Assembly: GCA_900759665.1 (NCBI GenBank)
Contig: CAAEWE010000043.1
Location: forward strand, 62,001-126,000
Direction of reading: 5' to 3'
Source: Lachnospiraceae bacterium
GTDB taxonomy: Bacteria > Bacillota > Clostridia > Lachnospirales > Lachnospiraceae
Length of the DNA: 64,000 nucleotides
The notes beneath the pieces were generated by a model. The model had not been told where the DNA came from. It saw nothing but the letters and a program-made list of their open reading frames with translations, and searched no databases. Position numbers and translations under genes: made by a program. The first letter of the stretch is position 1. Every line of letters begins with the position of its first letter. Shown piece after piece: positions 1-9,209 of the stretch.

Positions 1-545
1 GACATGATTTCCCAAATGTGACTCTGGTTGGTATTCTGGCGGCGGATCTGTCCCTGAATGTGGGAGATTTCCGGGCAGCGGAGAGAACATATCAGCTTCT
101 TGCCCAGGCGGCAGGCAGAGCCGGACGTGGAGAAAAACCGGGGGATGTGGTACTTCAGACCTATCAGCCGGAGCATTACAGCATTGTGGCGGCTGCAAAG
201 CAGGATTATCTGGGATTTTATCAGCAGGAGCTGATTCAGAGACAAATCTTGCATTATCCGCCGGTTTCTAATATACTGGGAGTATTGGTGCTTTCTGAGA
301 GCCTGCATCATGTCAGGGAGCTTTCGGAAGAACTGGCAGAGCAAATGAGGCAGTATGAACAGGTCGTGATCCTGGGACCGGCTCCGGCGGCACTGGCAAA
401 AGCAAAGGACGTGCATCGGTATATTATTTATGCCAAATGCAGGGATTACCGGGTGCTCCGTCAGATCAAAAACAGGCTGGAGCAATCTATGAAAGCACAG
501 GAAATGTACAGGGACTGCAGACTGCAGTTTGATTTTAATTTATAA
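1..545 (+). CDS. priA: Primosomal protein N' (PriA helicase), C-terminal part
   Basis: The frame is open from base 3, so only the last ~180 residues are present. PriA is the 3'-5' superfamily 2 helicase that reloads the replisome at stalled forks. The visible part starts HDFPNVTLVGILAADLSLN and includes helicase motif VI (QAAGRAGRG, with the arginine finger). The C-terminal domain follows (YPPVSNILGVLVLSES, ILGPAPAALAKAKDVHRY). The GTG at 18 is an internal valine, not a start. The stop lies 39 bases before def, matching the priA-def-fmt order common in Firmicutes. The fragment is cut by the window edge and is not a pseudogene as far as can be seen. Confidence 0.93.
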   Translation, partial: HDFPNVTLVGILAADLSLNVGDFRAAERTYQLLAQAAGRAGRGEKPGDVVLQTYQPEHYSIVAAAKQDYLGFYQQELIQRQILHYPPVSNILGVLVLSESLHHVRELSEELAEQMRQYEQVVILGPAPAALAKAKDVHRYIIYAKCRDYRVLRQIKNRLEQSMKAQEMYRDCRLQFDFNL

Positions 546-584
546 AGATGGAGACAGGTGTCTCCCGGAAAGGAAGGTAGCATA

Positions 585-1070
585 ATGGCACTTCGTACAA
601 TACGCACTATTGGAGATGAATTATTATATCAGAAATCCAGAGAGGTTAAAAAAATGACTCCCCGGACGCAGACATTGATCGGGGATATGCTGGAGACGAT
701 GTATGATGCACAGGGCGTGGGTCTGGCGGCACCGCAGGTTGGTGTACTGAAACGGATCGTTGTGATCGATGTTTCTCCGGAGGGAGATCAACCGGTCATC
801 CTGATCAACCCGGAGATCATAGAGAAGTCCGGAGAACAGACCGGTTATGAGGGCTGCTTAAGTGTACCGGGCAAGACAGGGATTGTGACCCGTGCCAATT
901 ACTGCAAGGTGAAGGCTTTAAATGAAAATATGGAAGAGATCGTGGTAGAGGGCGAGGAGCTTTTCGCGAGAGCACTTCAGCATGAGATCGCTCATCTGGA
1001 GGGACAGTTGTATGTTTCTCTGGTAGAGGGGGAGCTGATGAATAATTCCGATCTGGAGGAGCAGGACTAG
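585..1070 (+). CDS. def: Peptide deformylase
   Basis: This metalloenzyme removes the formyl group from the N-terminal methionine of nascent proteins. At 161 residues it has the usual bacterial length. All three family motifs are visible: GVGLAAPQVG (residues ~45-55), EGCLSVPG (~95-102, metal-binding Cys) and QHEIAHLEG (~135, the HEXXH zinc/iron site). The third motif usually reads HEIDHL; here the Asp is Ala, which leaves the metal ligands intact. I chose ATG 585 because AAGGAAGG sits just upstream, although the frame opens earlier at 558. It lies between priA and fmt, the enzyme that adds the formyl group. Confidence 0.95.
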   Translation: MALRTIRTIGDELLYQKSREVKKMTPRTQTLIGDMLETMYDAQGVGLAAPQVGVLKRIVVIDVSPEGDQPVILINPEIIEKSGEQTGYEGCLSVPGKTGIVTRANYCKVKALNENMEEIVVEGEELFARALQHEIAHLEGQLYVSLVEGELMNNSDLEEQD

Positions 1071-1188
1071 TGTGAAAAGAACTTCTAATTACTCAGAGCA
1101 GGGGCTCTTTCGTAAAGAAGTTTTAAGTTTCACACAGGAAAAAGCGAAAGCTTTTTCATTGCTATTTGAGTCACTGCATTGCAGTGAC
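1071..1188 (+). repeat. Cluster of three hairpins between def and fmt
   Basis: Three inverted repeats are stacked in the 145-base gap. The first pairs TGTGAAA and AACTTCT (from 1071) with AGAAGTT and TTTCACA (ending ~1134), enclosing a small AGAGC/GCTCT hairpin. The second is AAAAAGC-GAAA-GCTTTTT (1139-1156), a GNRA-capped stem ending in T residues that could terminate transcription. The third is GTCACTGC-ATT-GCAGTGAC (1170-1188). The function is unknown. It may be an attenuator before fmt or a small REP-like insertion. Confidence 0.5.
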
Positions 1189-1215
1189 GTGGGGAATAGA
1201 GAAAAGGAGGATGAT

Positions 1216-2145
1216 ATGAGAGTTGTATTTATGGGAACCCCGGATTTTGCAGTGCCGACATTACAGGCTCTGCTTGACAGCAGACACGATGTGGTTGGCG
1301 TTGTGACGCAGCCGGATCGTCCGAAGGGACGGAGCGGAAAGCTGCAGGCTTCCCCGGTCAAGGAAAAGGCGGTTAAGGCCGGCGTGCCGGTATTGCAGCC
1401 GGAAAAGGTCAAGGATCCGGCATTTTTTCCGGAGCTTGAAGCATTACAGCCGGATGTGATCGTTGTGGCAGCCTTTGGACAGATCCTTCCGGAGACGATT
1501 TTAAACCTGCCGGAATACGGCTGCATGAATGTCCATGCGTCACTGCTGCCAAAGCTTCGCGGAGCCGCACCAATCCAGTGGTCCGTGATCGACGGAGATG
1601 AAGAGAGCGGTGTTACGATCATGCAGATGGACAAGGGACTGGATACCGGAGATATTCTTCTGATGGAGAAATACAAGCTTGATCCGAAAGAGACAGGAGG
1701 AAGCCTGTTTGACAAGCTGTCAGAGCTTGGCGGTCCGTTGCTTTTGCAGGCTCTTGATCTGGCGGAAAAGGGAGAATTGTCTCCGGTTCCCCAGGAGCAT
1801 GACAAGCATACCTACGCCAAAATGCTTACAAAGGCTTTGGGAGAGATTGATTTTACCCAGAGTGCAGAGATTATTGAGCGTCTGATCCGCGGACTGAATC
1901 CATGGCCGAGTGCCTATACCCATCTGAATGGAAAGATGCTTAAGATCTGGGATGCCGATGTGATCGCCTCAGAGACAAAGGGGGAGCCGGGTCAGATTGT
2001 ACAGATGGAAAAGACGAGCTTTATGGTACAGACCGGAAAAGATCTTTTAAAGATCAATTCTCTGCAGTTAGAGGGAAAGAAACGTATGGACGCCGAGTCA
2101 TTCCTGAGGGGATATACTTTGGAAGTGGGAAGCATACTTTCCTGA
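1216..2145 (+). CDS. fmt: Methionyl-tRNA formyltransferase
   Basis: This enzyme transfers formyl from 10-formyl-THF to Met-tRNA(fMet), making the initiator tRNA. At 309 residues it has the normal length. The N-terminal Rossmann-like formyltransferase domain begins MRVVFMGTPDFAVPTL. The catalytic region shows NVHASLLPKLRGAAPIQW (Asn, His) and the later Asp in DKGLDTGDIL. The C-terminal OB-like domain starts near residue 205. ATG 1216 is preferred because AAAAGGAGG lies six bases upstream and the MRVVFMGTP start is family-typical. The 48 in-frame codons upstream run through the hairpin cluster and are probably untranslated. It is paired with def. Confidence 0.96.
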   Translation: MRVVFMGTPDFAVPTLQALLDSRHDVVGVVTQPDRPKGRSGKLQASPVKEKAVKAGVPVLQPEKVKDPAFFPELEALQPDVIVVAAFGQILPETILNLPEYGCMNVHASLLPKLRGAAPIQWSVIDGDEESGVTIMQMDKGLDTGDILLMEKYKLDPKETGGSLFDKLSELGGPLLLQALDLAEKGELSPVPQEHDKHTYAKMLTKALGEIDFTQSAEIIERLIRGLNPWPSAYTHLNGKMLKIWDADVIASETKGEPGQIVQMEKTSFMVQTGKDLLKINSLQLEGKKRMDAESFLRGYTLEVGSILS

Positions 2146-2277
2146 TGATGGATAGATTATTAGAACAAGATGACTATATACTAAGTATATATAAAACTTG
2201 AAATGCAGAAAATCTTAATATAGAAAAAGATACCGGGATATGATGGGATATCTCAGTAATGGAGGAAGAGAGACAGA

Positions 2278-3720
2278 ATGCCCCAGGACAATCAAAGAAA
2301 CAATAACACGGGAAGACCGGCAGCGGGAAAAACAGCTCGTAATATGACGGCAAAAAGCACCCGCCAGCTTGCATTGGAAGCAATGGTATCGATCATGGAC
2401 AATGGAGAATACTGCGACAAAGTGCTTCACGGTATTTTAGATAAATATCCCCTGGAGCAGCGGGACAGGGCGTTTTTGATGCGTCTCGTGGAGGGAACGG
2501 TGGAACGCTGTATTGAGCTTGATTATGTGATCGACCGGTATTCCAAGCTGCCCGTAGCAAAGCAGAAGCCCATGGTACGGGAAATTCTTCGTCTGGCAGT
2601 TTATCAGATCATGTATATGGATCAGGTGCCGGACAGTGCGGCATGTAATGAGGCGGTCAAGCTCGCCTGCACGAATCATCTGATTCCGCTCAAGGGCTTT
2701 GTAAACGGAGTATTGCGTAATGTGGTGCGTTTTTATGAAGATACCCCGTACCCGAAGGCGAAGGATGAAGTGCGTCATCTGTCGGTGTGGTACTCCATGC
2801 CGGAATGGATCATCACCCGTTTTATGGATCAATATGGTTTTGAAAAAACCGAAGCGATCCTGCAGAATTTCCTGCAGGAGGACAGGGGGATCAGTCTGCG
2901 GTGCAATCTGTCAAAGGCATCTATGGAGGAGATCACAGCATCCCTGCAGAGACAGGGAGTGAAGGTGGAGTCCGGCAAATTATTTCCACAGGCACTTCAT
3001 ATCAGAAATTATGGCAGATTAAATGAGCTGGAGGCCTTTGAAAAGGGATGGGTACAGGTGCAGGATGAAAGCTCCCTGATCGTAGGTGCTGCTGCACCTG
3101 TAGATGAATCAAGTGTGGTGATCGACGTATGTGCCGCACCGGGAGGAAAGTCCATTCATATTGCGGATAAAATGAACGGAGAAGGTTTGATCCGTGCCTG
3201 TGATCTGACGAAGGATAAGGTATCGCTGATCCGGCAGAATCTGATCCGGACAGGTTTTCATAACGTCAAATTAAAAAAACATGATGCTATGGAATTTCTG
3301 CCGGAATGGGAAAAAACCGCAGATGTTGTGGTAGCCGATCTGCCATGCTCCGGTCTGGGCGTGATCGGTCATAAGGCAGATATTAAATATAAGACAAAGC
3401 CACAGGATATCAAGGCTCTGGCAGAGCAGCAAAGAAAGATCCTGCAAACAGTGTACCGCTATGTGAAACCGGGTGGCACATTATTATACAGCACCTGTAC
3501 CATTGCTCCGGAGGAGAATGAACGGCAGGCAGAGTGGATCCTGCAGAATCTGCCCTTTCAAGCAGTTTCTCTGGAGGATATCGTACCCACTGTGGCAAAA
3601 TGCGAAACAGCCGGGGATGGCTATATTCAGATCCTGCCGGATCTGGCAGGAGGAGATGGATTCTTCCTGGCTGCATTCCGCAGAAAGGAGCAGGAAGACA
3701 ATGGAAAAGACGGATATTAA
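2278..3720 (+). CDS. rsmB: 16S rRNA (cytosine-967-C5)-methyltransferase
   Basis: RsmB (Sun/Fmu) methylates C967 of 16S rRNA using S-adenosylmethionine. The protein has 480 residues: an N-terminal NusB-like RNA-binding domain (~20-165, TARQLALEAM-like start and FVNGVLRN) followed by the methyltransferase core. The SAM motif is VCAAPGGKSIH (~283). The two catalytic cysteine motifs are ADLPCSGLG (~355) and STCTIAPEENERQ (~405). ATG 2278 follows GGAGGAAG. The 3' end overlaps rlmN by 20 bases, so the two rRNA modification enzymes are probably translated together. Confidence 0.95.
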   Translation: MPQDNQRNNNTGRPAAGKTARNMTAKSTRQLALEAMVSIMDNGEYCDKVLHGILDKYPLEQRDRAFLMRLVEGTVERCIELDYVIDRYSKLPVAKQKPMVREILRLAVYQIMYMDQVPDSAACNEAVKLACTNHLIPLKGFVNGVLRNVVRFYEDTPYPKAKDEVRHLSVWYSMPEWIITRFMDQYGFEKTEAILQNFLQEDRGISLRCNLSKASMEEITASLQRQGVKVESGKLFPQALHIRNYGRLNELEAFEKGWVQVQDESSLIVGAAAPVDESSVVIDVCAAPGGKSIHIADKMNGEGLIRACDLTKDKVSLIRQNLIRTGFHNVKLKKHDAMEFLPEWEKTADVVVADLPCSGLGVIGHKADIKYKTKPQDIKALAEQQRKILQTVYRYVKPGGTLLYSTCTIAPEENERQAEWILQNLPFQAVSLEDIVPTVAKCETAGDGYIQILPDLAGGDGFFLAAFRRKEQEDNGKDGY

Positions 3721-4732
3721 AAGTATGGATCTGCAGGAGCTTCAGAGCTTTGTGGAGAAGCTGGGAGAAAAGAAATTCCGTGCAAAACAGCTTTATCTGT
3801 GGATGCACCAGAAGCTGGTGCGGGATTTTGGAGAAATGACGAATCTGTCAAAAGCATTCCGGGAAAAACTGCAAAAGGAGTGTACTCTTGGGGGTGTTAC
3901 CATTGCAAGAGAACAGATTTCCGGAAAGGACGGCACCAGAAAGTTTCTCATGGAGCTTTCCGATGGTAATATGGTGGAGACCGTGCTTATGAAATATCAT
4001 CATGGCAACAGTGTCTGTGTGTCGTCCCAGGTAGGCTGCCGGATGGGCTGCCGTTTCTGTGCCTCTACGGTGGGAGGATTAACAAGGAGCCTGGCAGCTT
4101 CTGAAATACTGGATCAGATCTATGAGATTCAGAGACATATCGGAGAACGGGTTTCCAACGTGATCATTATGGGAATCGGGGAGCCTCTGGATAACTATGA
4201 AAATGTGATCCGTTTTATCCGGATGCTGTCCGATGAAAACGGGCTTCATATCAGTCAGAGAAATATTACTTTGTCGACCTGTGGTCTTGTTCCAAAGATT
4301 TACGATCTGATGAAAGAGGAGCTGACCATCACACTGGCAATTTCTCTTCATGCACCCAATGATGAGATCCGCCGGCAGATGATGCCGGTGGCAGACAGCT
4401 TTTCCATGAATGAAATATTGGAAGCATGCCGTGCATATATTGAGCAGACCGGACGGCGTGTCACTTTTGAATATACCATGGTACAGGGAACTAATGACAG
4501 CAGGGAAAATGCACTGGAGCTTGCCAACCGGCTGAAAGGAATGCTGTGTCATGTGAACCTGATCCCGCTCAATGCGGTGGAGGGCAGAATGGGAAGCCGT
4601 TCTGTTCCGGAGCATATCAGACAGTTTCAGGCAGTTCTGGAGAAGCATCACATTAATGTAACCATACGCCGGGAAATGGGAAGTGATATTGATGCTGCAT
4701 GCGGTCAATTAAGAAACAAAAACCGCAAGTAG
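3701..4732 (+). CDS. rlmN: Dual-specificity rRNA/tRNA adenine-C2 methyltransferase RlmN
   Basis: RlmN is a radical-SAM enzyme that methylates C2 of A2503 in 23S rRNA and A37 in some tRNAs. The protein has 343 residues. The radical-SAM cluster motif is C-RMG-C-RF-C (in GCRMGCRFCAS, ~115-125). The SAM-binding glycines are in IIMGIGEPLDNYENV. The catalytic cysteines expected for the mechanism are the one near the C-terminus (DIDAACGQL) and the one in the STCG loop. ATG 3701 has an AAAGGAGCAGG site inside the rsmB end. The longer upstream frame is only read-through of rsmB sequence. Confidence 0.95.
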   Translation: MEKTDIKSMDLQELQSFVEKLGEKKFRAKQLYLWMHQKLVRDFGEMTNLSKAFREKLQKECTLGGVTIAREQISGKDGTRKFLMELSDGNMVETVLMKYHHGNSVCVSSQVGCRMGCRFCASTVGGLTRSLAASEILDQIYEIQRHIGERVSNVIIMGIGEPLDNYENVIRFIRMLSDENGLHISQRNITLSTCGLVPKIYDLMKEELTITLAISLHAPNDEIRRQMMPVADSFSMNEILEACRAYIEQTGRRVTFEYTMVQGTNDSRENALELANRLKGMLCHVNLIPLNAVEGRMGSRSVPEHIRQFQAVLEKHHINVTIRREMGSDIDAACGQLRNKNRK

Positions 4733-4752
4733 ATGGGATTACCTGATTGTAC

Positions 4753-4781
4753 TTGCCTTTTTGGATACGATATAGTACAAT
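4753..4781 (+). promoter_or_regulatory. Promoter before prpC-prkC
   Basis: TTGCCT (4753-4758), 17 bases, then TACAAT (4776-4781). It lies 58 bases before prpC in the gap after rlmN, so the phosphatase-kinase operon can be transcribed separately. A second possible -10 (TATAAT, ~4792) follows. Confidence 0.5.
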
Positions 4782-4838
4782 GTATAGTGTATTATAATGA
4801 TTATATACGCGAGAATAAAGACAAAGGAGGGAAACTAC

Positions 4839-5558
4839 ATGAAGTCATATTCGAGGACGGACGTCGGAATTAAGCGGACAATGAATCAGGATAGTTTGTT
4901 TTGCAGCGACAGCCCTGTGGGTAGTTTCCGAAACCTGTTTATCGTTGCCGATGGAATGGGTGGTCATAAAGCGGGAGACAGAGCATCCCGGTTATGTATT
5001 GAAAATATGGTGAAGCAGGTTCGGGAGAGTGACAGCAAGACACCTGTGACGATCTTTGAAGAAGCGATCACCTATGCAAACCGTGCGGTGTATGAGTCCG
5101 CACAGGAGGATATGGAATACGAGGGTATGGGAACCACGATGGTGGCATGCACATTACAGGGGGACACTCTTTATGTTGCCAACATTGGCGATTCCCGTTT
5201 GTATTTATTGAGGGATGAATTACAGCAGATCACCACGGATCATTCCCTGGTGGAAGAAATGGTTAAGATTGGAAATATTACAGAGAGCGAAGCGAGAGTT
5301 CACCCACAGAAGAACATCATCACCCGCGCACTGGGAATTGATGAAATGGTTCAGGCAGATTACTTTGAACTGCAGGTGATGGAAGGAGATATGATCCTTC
5401 TTTGCAGTGATGGATTGACAAATATGGTAGAGGATGAAGAGATTGAGTATATCATTCATCACGCAGGGTCTCTGGAGGAAGCCGGGGATAAATTGATTGA
5501 TCAGGCAAATTACAATGGCGGCAGTGATAATATTACGGCTGTACTTGTTCAGGTTTAG
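4839..5558 (+). CDS. prpC: PP2C-type serine/threonine protein phosphatase
   Basis: This is a metal-dependent PPM/PP2C phosphatase (PrpC/Stp), partner of the membrane kinase encoded next. The protein has 239 residues, about the minimal bacterial PP2C size. Metal-binding motifs are visible: RTDVGIKRTMNQDS (start), VADGMGGHKAGD (~38-50), GDSRLYL (~115), CSDGLTNM (~190) and GGSDNITAVLV (C-terminal Asp). ATG 4839 follows AAAGGAGGG at good distance; the frame opens 14 codons earlier. It probably reverses PrkC phosphorylation of itself and of targets such as translation GTPases. Confidence 0.95.
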   Translation: MKSYSRTDVGIKRTMNQDSLFCSDSPVGSFRNLFIVADGMGGHKAGDRASRLCIENMVKQVRESDSKTPVTIFEEAITYANRAVYESAQEDMEYEGMGTTMVACTLQGDTLYVANIGDSRLYLLRDELQQITTDHSLVEEMVKIGNITESEARVHPQKNIITRALGIDEMVQADYFELQVMEGDMILLCSDGLTNMVEDEEIEYIIHHAGSLEEAGDKLIDQANYNGGSDNITAVLVQV

Positions 5559-5572
5559 ATTGGAGGAAAAGC

Positions 5573-7633
5573 ATGATAGGTCCGGGTATGATGATAAGCG
5601 ATCGTTATGAAATTATAGATAAAGTTGGATCTGGTGGCATGGCAGACGTATATAAGGCGAAGGATCACCGGTTAAATCGTTTTGTGGCGGTCAAGGTACT
5701 GCGTCAGGAGTACAGCAGTGATGCAAAGTTCGTGGCAAAATTCCGTGCAGAAGCACAGTCAGTGGCAGGATTATCTCATCCGAATATTGTAAATGTATAC
5801 GATGTGGATGAGGATGAAAACTACAATTATATTGTTATGGAACTGGTAGAGGGCATTACCCTCAAAAAGTTCATCGAAAAGAAGGGAAGGCTCGATGTCA
5901 ATGAGGCTGTAGGGATTGCAGTTCAGATCGCACAGGGCATGGAAGCTGCTCATGACAACCATATTATCCACCGTGATATTAAACCGCAGAATATCATTAT
6001 TTCCAAAGAGGGCAAGGTGAAAGTCACGGATTTTGGTATTGCAAAGGCAGCCACTTCCAACACCATCACTTCAAATGCAATGGGCTCTGTTCATTATATC
6101 AGCCCGGAGCAGGCAAGAGGCGGTTACAGTGATGAAAAGAGTGATATCTATTCTCTTGGTGTCACCATGTATGAGATGCTTTCCGGCAATGTACCTTTTG
6201 AAGGAGATAGTACAGTAGCCGTTGCACTGTCCCATATTCAGGAGGAAGCAATACCGCTTCATGAACTGGATCCGGAGATTCCGATGAGTCTGTCAAAGAT
6301 TGTCCGGAAGTGTATGCAGAAAAAACCGGAGCTTCGTTATCTGAATGCGGCTGCACTGATCGCTGATCTGAAGCGGGCTGTGAATGAGCCGGACGGAGAA
6401 TATGTAAAGCTGGAGTCTATGGTGGTTGATCCGTCGCCAACCAAAAAGATTTCGGACATTGAACTGAATGCCATCAAGGAGGCATCCAGAACGGTGGATC
6501 CAGTCCGTGAGGAAGATTACGAGGAAGAACCGTATTATGAGGAGGATTCGATCGATCCGAAACTGGAAAAGATATTAAAGATATGCAGTGCCGTTGTGGC
6601 AGTGATCATTATTATCGGTGTAATTCTGATCATCGGCAAGTTTGCCGGCTGGTGGGGACATTCCGGCAAGGTAAAGGATGTGGCATCTGCAACAGACACC
6701 CCAACAGCAACAGCACAGGTGGCAGAGGATGGCCAGGTAGCTGTTCCGGGGATCGTGGGCAAGAGCCTGGAGGATGCAGAGCAGATGCTGACGGACAACA
6801 AACTTCACTGGCAGCTTAAGCCGGTAGAAGCCGATGAGGATCCGAATGTAGTTACCGATCAGGAACCTGCAGAGGGAGAAATGGTGGATGAAGGAGCAAG
6901 GATCACGATTTATTACAGTCAGGGATCCGGTGCTACGATCCCTGATGTAGCCAATAAGACAGAAGCGGATGCAAAATCGCTGATAGAGGCGGCTAAGTTA
7001 AAAGTGGGCTCTGTAACAGAAGAGTACAATAATACGATTGCTAAGGGAAATGTTATCAGCACGGATCCGGTAATCGGTTCCAGTGTGGATGAGGGCACCA
7101 GTGTCAATCTTGTGATCAGTCGTGGTGCAGAGGGAGATCAGGCAATTGTTCCAAATCTGGTAGGCAAGAAGGAGGCGGTAGCTTTAGAAAGATTGACAGC
7201 TGCCGGTTTAAAGTCGAAAGTGACGTATATTTATTCCGACCAGACAAAGGGGCTTGTGATCAGTCAGACGCAGAAGTCAGGGTCTTCCGTAGAAAAGGGA
7301 AGTGTTGTACAGTATGCGGTCAGTCTGGGAACAAAGGCTGTTGAGCCAACGGCGACGCCGAAGGCTGAGCAGGCGTCTTATAGCTATGAAGGAAGTGTAC
7401 TTGTCAGCGATAATCCATTTGAGAGTGCGGATGAGGATCCGGCGATGATCAAGGTAGTTCTGACACAGGATGGAAAATCACAGCCGGTATGGAGTGGTAC
7501 CTTAAGTTATGAAGATTTTCCAAAGGAATTTCCGGTCAAGGGCTGGAGTGAGAACAGTGGAACCATTACAGTCAGCAAGGATGGCCAGACGATCGGCACA
7601 TATTCGGTCGACTTCAAAAAGATAGCAAAATGA
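5573..7633 (+). CDS. prkC: PASTA-domain serine/threonine protein kinase
   Basis: Membrane Hanks-type kinase that senses cell-wall fragments (muropeptides/lipid II) and phosphorylates cytosolic targets. The protein has 686 residues. The kinase domain (~10-270) shows GSGGMADVY (P-loop), VAVKVL, HRDIKPQN (catalytic loop), DFGIAKA (DFG) and GSVHYISPEQARG (activation loop). An acidic linker precedes one membrane helix (~340-360, CSAVVAVIIIIGVILIIG). Three extracellular PASTA repeats follow (starts VPGIVGKSLEDAEQM, IPDVANKTEADAKSL, VPNLVGKKEAVALER), then a ~90-residue C-terminal domain that I do not recognise. GGAGG precedes the start. The stop overlaps rsgA. Confidence 0.95.
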   Translation: MIGPGMMISDRYEIIDKVGSGGMADVYKAKDHRLNRFVAVKVLRQEYSSDAKFVAKFRAEAQSVAGLSHPNIVNVYDVDEDENYNYIVMELVEGITLKKFIEKKGRLDVNEAVGIAVQIAQGMEAAHDNHIIHRDIKPQNIIISKEGKVKVTDFGIAKAATSNTITSNAMGSVHYISPEQARGGYSDEKSDIYSLGVTMYEMLSGNVPFEGDSTVAVALSHIQEEAIPLHELDPEIPMSLSKIVRKCMQKKPELRYLNAAALIADLKRAVNEPDGEYVKLESMVVDPSPTKKISDIELNAIKEASRTVDPVREEDYEEEPYYEEDSIDPKLEKILKICSAVVAVIIIIGVILIIGKFAGWWGHSGKVKDVASATDTPTATAQVAEDGQVAVPGIVGKSLEDAEQMLTDNKLHWQLKPVEADEDPNVVTDQEPAEGEMVDEGARITIYYSQGSGATIPDVANKTEADAKSLIEAAKLKVGSVTEEYNNTIAKGNVISTDPVIGSSVDEGTSVNLVISRGAEGDQAIVPNLVGKKEAVALERLTAAGLKSKVTYIYSDQTKGLVISQTQKSGSSVEKGSVVQYAVSLGTKAVEPTATPKAEQASYSYEGSVLVSDNPFESADEDPAMIKVVLTQDGKSQPVWSGTLSYEDFPKEFPVKGWSENSGTITVSKDGQTIGTYSVDFKKIAK

Positions 7634-8520
7634 TGAGAGGGAAGATTATTCGCGGTGTGGGTGGCTTTTATTATATCCACCCGGAGGAGGAAGCAGCAGA
7701 TGTCCTGATCGAATGCAAGGCAAAGGGGATATTCCGGAATAGGAATATCAAGCCCTTGGTAGGAGATAATGTTGAATTTGAGATACTTGATCCGGAAAAA
7801 CAATACGGAAGTATTCAGGAAATCCTGCCGAGGAAAAATGCATTGATCCGTCCGGCATCTGCAAATGTGGATCAGGCAGTGGTTGTATTTGCATTGTCTT
7901 TTCCAAAACCAAATCTGAATCTGCTGGATCGGTTTCTGCTGATGATGCAGACACAGGATATTCCTGTTGTGATCTGTTTTAATAAATGTGATGATCAGAA
8001 CGAGGAAGCGATTCAGGAAATTGTGTCCCAGTATCAGCAGTGTGAAGCCAGGGTACTTGTGACCAGTACCATAAATGGGACAGGGATGGAAGAACTGCGG
8101 GAGCTTCTGGAGGGGAAGACAACGGTGATGGCAGGACCGTCAGGAGTCGGAAAATCCTCCGTTATGAATATTCTTTTTCCAAAAGCAGAAATGGAGACCG
8201 GGGAGATCAGCCGGAAGATCAAAAGAGGACGTCATACAACCCGTCATACGGAGCTGTTCTGCATTGGCAGCCAGACATATATTATGGATACTCCTGGATT
8301 TACTTCGCTGCGTCTGCCGGTTCTTGAAAAGGAGAAGCTGCGGGATTATTATCCGGAGTTTACAGAACCGTCCCGGGCATGTCGTTTTCTTGGCTGTGTT
8401 CATATTAACGAACCGGATTGTGGCGTGAAGGAAGCCTTAGAGAGGCAGGAAATTCCTCAGGGCAGATATGATAATTACAGACAATTTTATGAGGAACTGC
8501 GTCAGCAGAAAAAATATTAA
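7630..8520 (+). CDS. rsgA: Ribosome small-subunit-dependent GTPase A
   Basis: RsgA (CpgA/YloQ) is a circularly permuted GTPase that checks late 30S maturation. The protein has 296 residues. The N-terminal OB-fold is followed by G4 (NKCD, ~117), G1 (GPSGVGKSS, ~170) and G3 (DTPGF, ~220), in the permuted order. The C-terminal zinc site is C-RFLG-C-V-H-INEPD-C. The start overlaps the prkC stop (ATGATGA), so translation is coupled to the kinase. In Bacillus CpgA is a known PrkC substrate, so the arrangement is functionally meaningful. Confidence 0.95.
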   Translation: MMRGKIIRGVGGFYYIHPEEEAADVLIECKAKGIFRNRNIKPLVGDNVEFEILDPEKQYGSIQEILPRKNALIRPASANVDQAVVVFALSFPKPNLNLLDRFLLMMQTQDIPVVICFNKCDDQNEEAIQEIVSQYQQCEARVLVTSTINGTGMEELRELLEGKTTVMAGPSGVGKSSVMNILFPKAEMETGEISRKIKRGRHTTRHTELFCIGSQTYIMDTPGFTSLRLPVLEKEKLRDYYPEFTEPSRACRFLGCVHINEPDCGVKEALERQEIPQGRYDNYRQFYEELRQQKKY

Positions 8521-8549
8521 GGGAATTTAAGGAAAGGCATGGTAGTGTT

Positions 8550-9209
8550 ATGAGCGAATTAGCACCGTCAATTTTATCAGCCGATTTTATGCATCTGGGG
8601 GAGCAGCTACACTTATTGGAGAATAGCGGAACCAGAGTTCTTCATATAGATGTAATGGATGGGGCTTTTGTTCCTTCCATTTCTTTTGGAATGCCAGTTA
8701 TCCGGTCGATCCGTCGGAATAGCAGTATGTTCTTTGATGTACATCTGATGATAAATGAGCCGGTCCGGTATGTCAAAGAGTTTGTGGAGGCTGGAGCGGA
8801 CAGCATTACCGTTCACGTAGAAGCCTGCAGTGATATTCAGGCAACGATTGATGCAATGGAGACATACCATGTCCGTAAGGCTCTGTGCATTAATCCGGGG
8901 ACATCTGTAGATGTTTTGAAGCCATTTCTGGACAGGATCGATATGGTTCTTGTTATGGGAGTTGAACCGGGATTTGGAGGTCAGAAGCTGATCCCGGAGA
9001 CCTTAAAAAAGGTGGAGCAGTTAGATCAGCTTCGTACGGAGAAAGGATATTCTTTCCAGATAGAATTTGATGGTGGCGTTACCCGGGATAATCTGGGGGA
9101 GATCATTGCCAATGGGGCAGATATTGTAGTGGCTGGAACGGCAGTTTTCCGTGGAGACATAGGAGAAAATGTAAGGGATTTACAGGAGGTGATTGCCGGT
9201 GCTTCTTGA
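8550..9209 (+). CDS. rpe: Ribulose-phosphate 3-epimerase
   Basis: Interconverts ribulose 5-phosphate and xylulose 5-phosphate in the pentose phosphate pathway; xylulose 5-phosphate is also the substrate of the phosphoketolase encoded at 13.4 kb. The protein is a 219-residue TIM barrel. Visible motifs are LAPSILSADF (start), HIDVMDGAFVPSISFG (metal-binding His/Asp), DVHLMI, VMGVEPGFGGQKLIPE and EFDGGVTRDN (metal Asp). The 3' end overlaps the downstream PilZ gene by 11 bases, and the ribosome site of that gene lies inside rpe. Confidence 0.95.
   Translation: MSELAPSILSADFMHLGEQLHLLENSGTRVLHIDVMDGAFVPSISFGMPVIRSIRRNSSMFFDVHLMINEPVRYVKEFVEAGADSITVHVEACSDIQATIDAMETYHVRKALCINPGTSVDVLKPFLDRIDMVLVMGVEPGFGGQKLIPETLKKVEQLDQLRTEKGYSFQIEFDGGVTRDNLGEIIANGADIVVAGTAVFRGDIGENVRDLQEVIAGAS

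Noticed and set aside
1089..1805. 238-codon frame on the minus strand
   Set aside because: Lies antisense to fmt, Ser/Pro-rich shadow of its codon pattern, no ribosome site or recognisable family.
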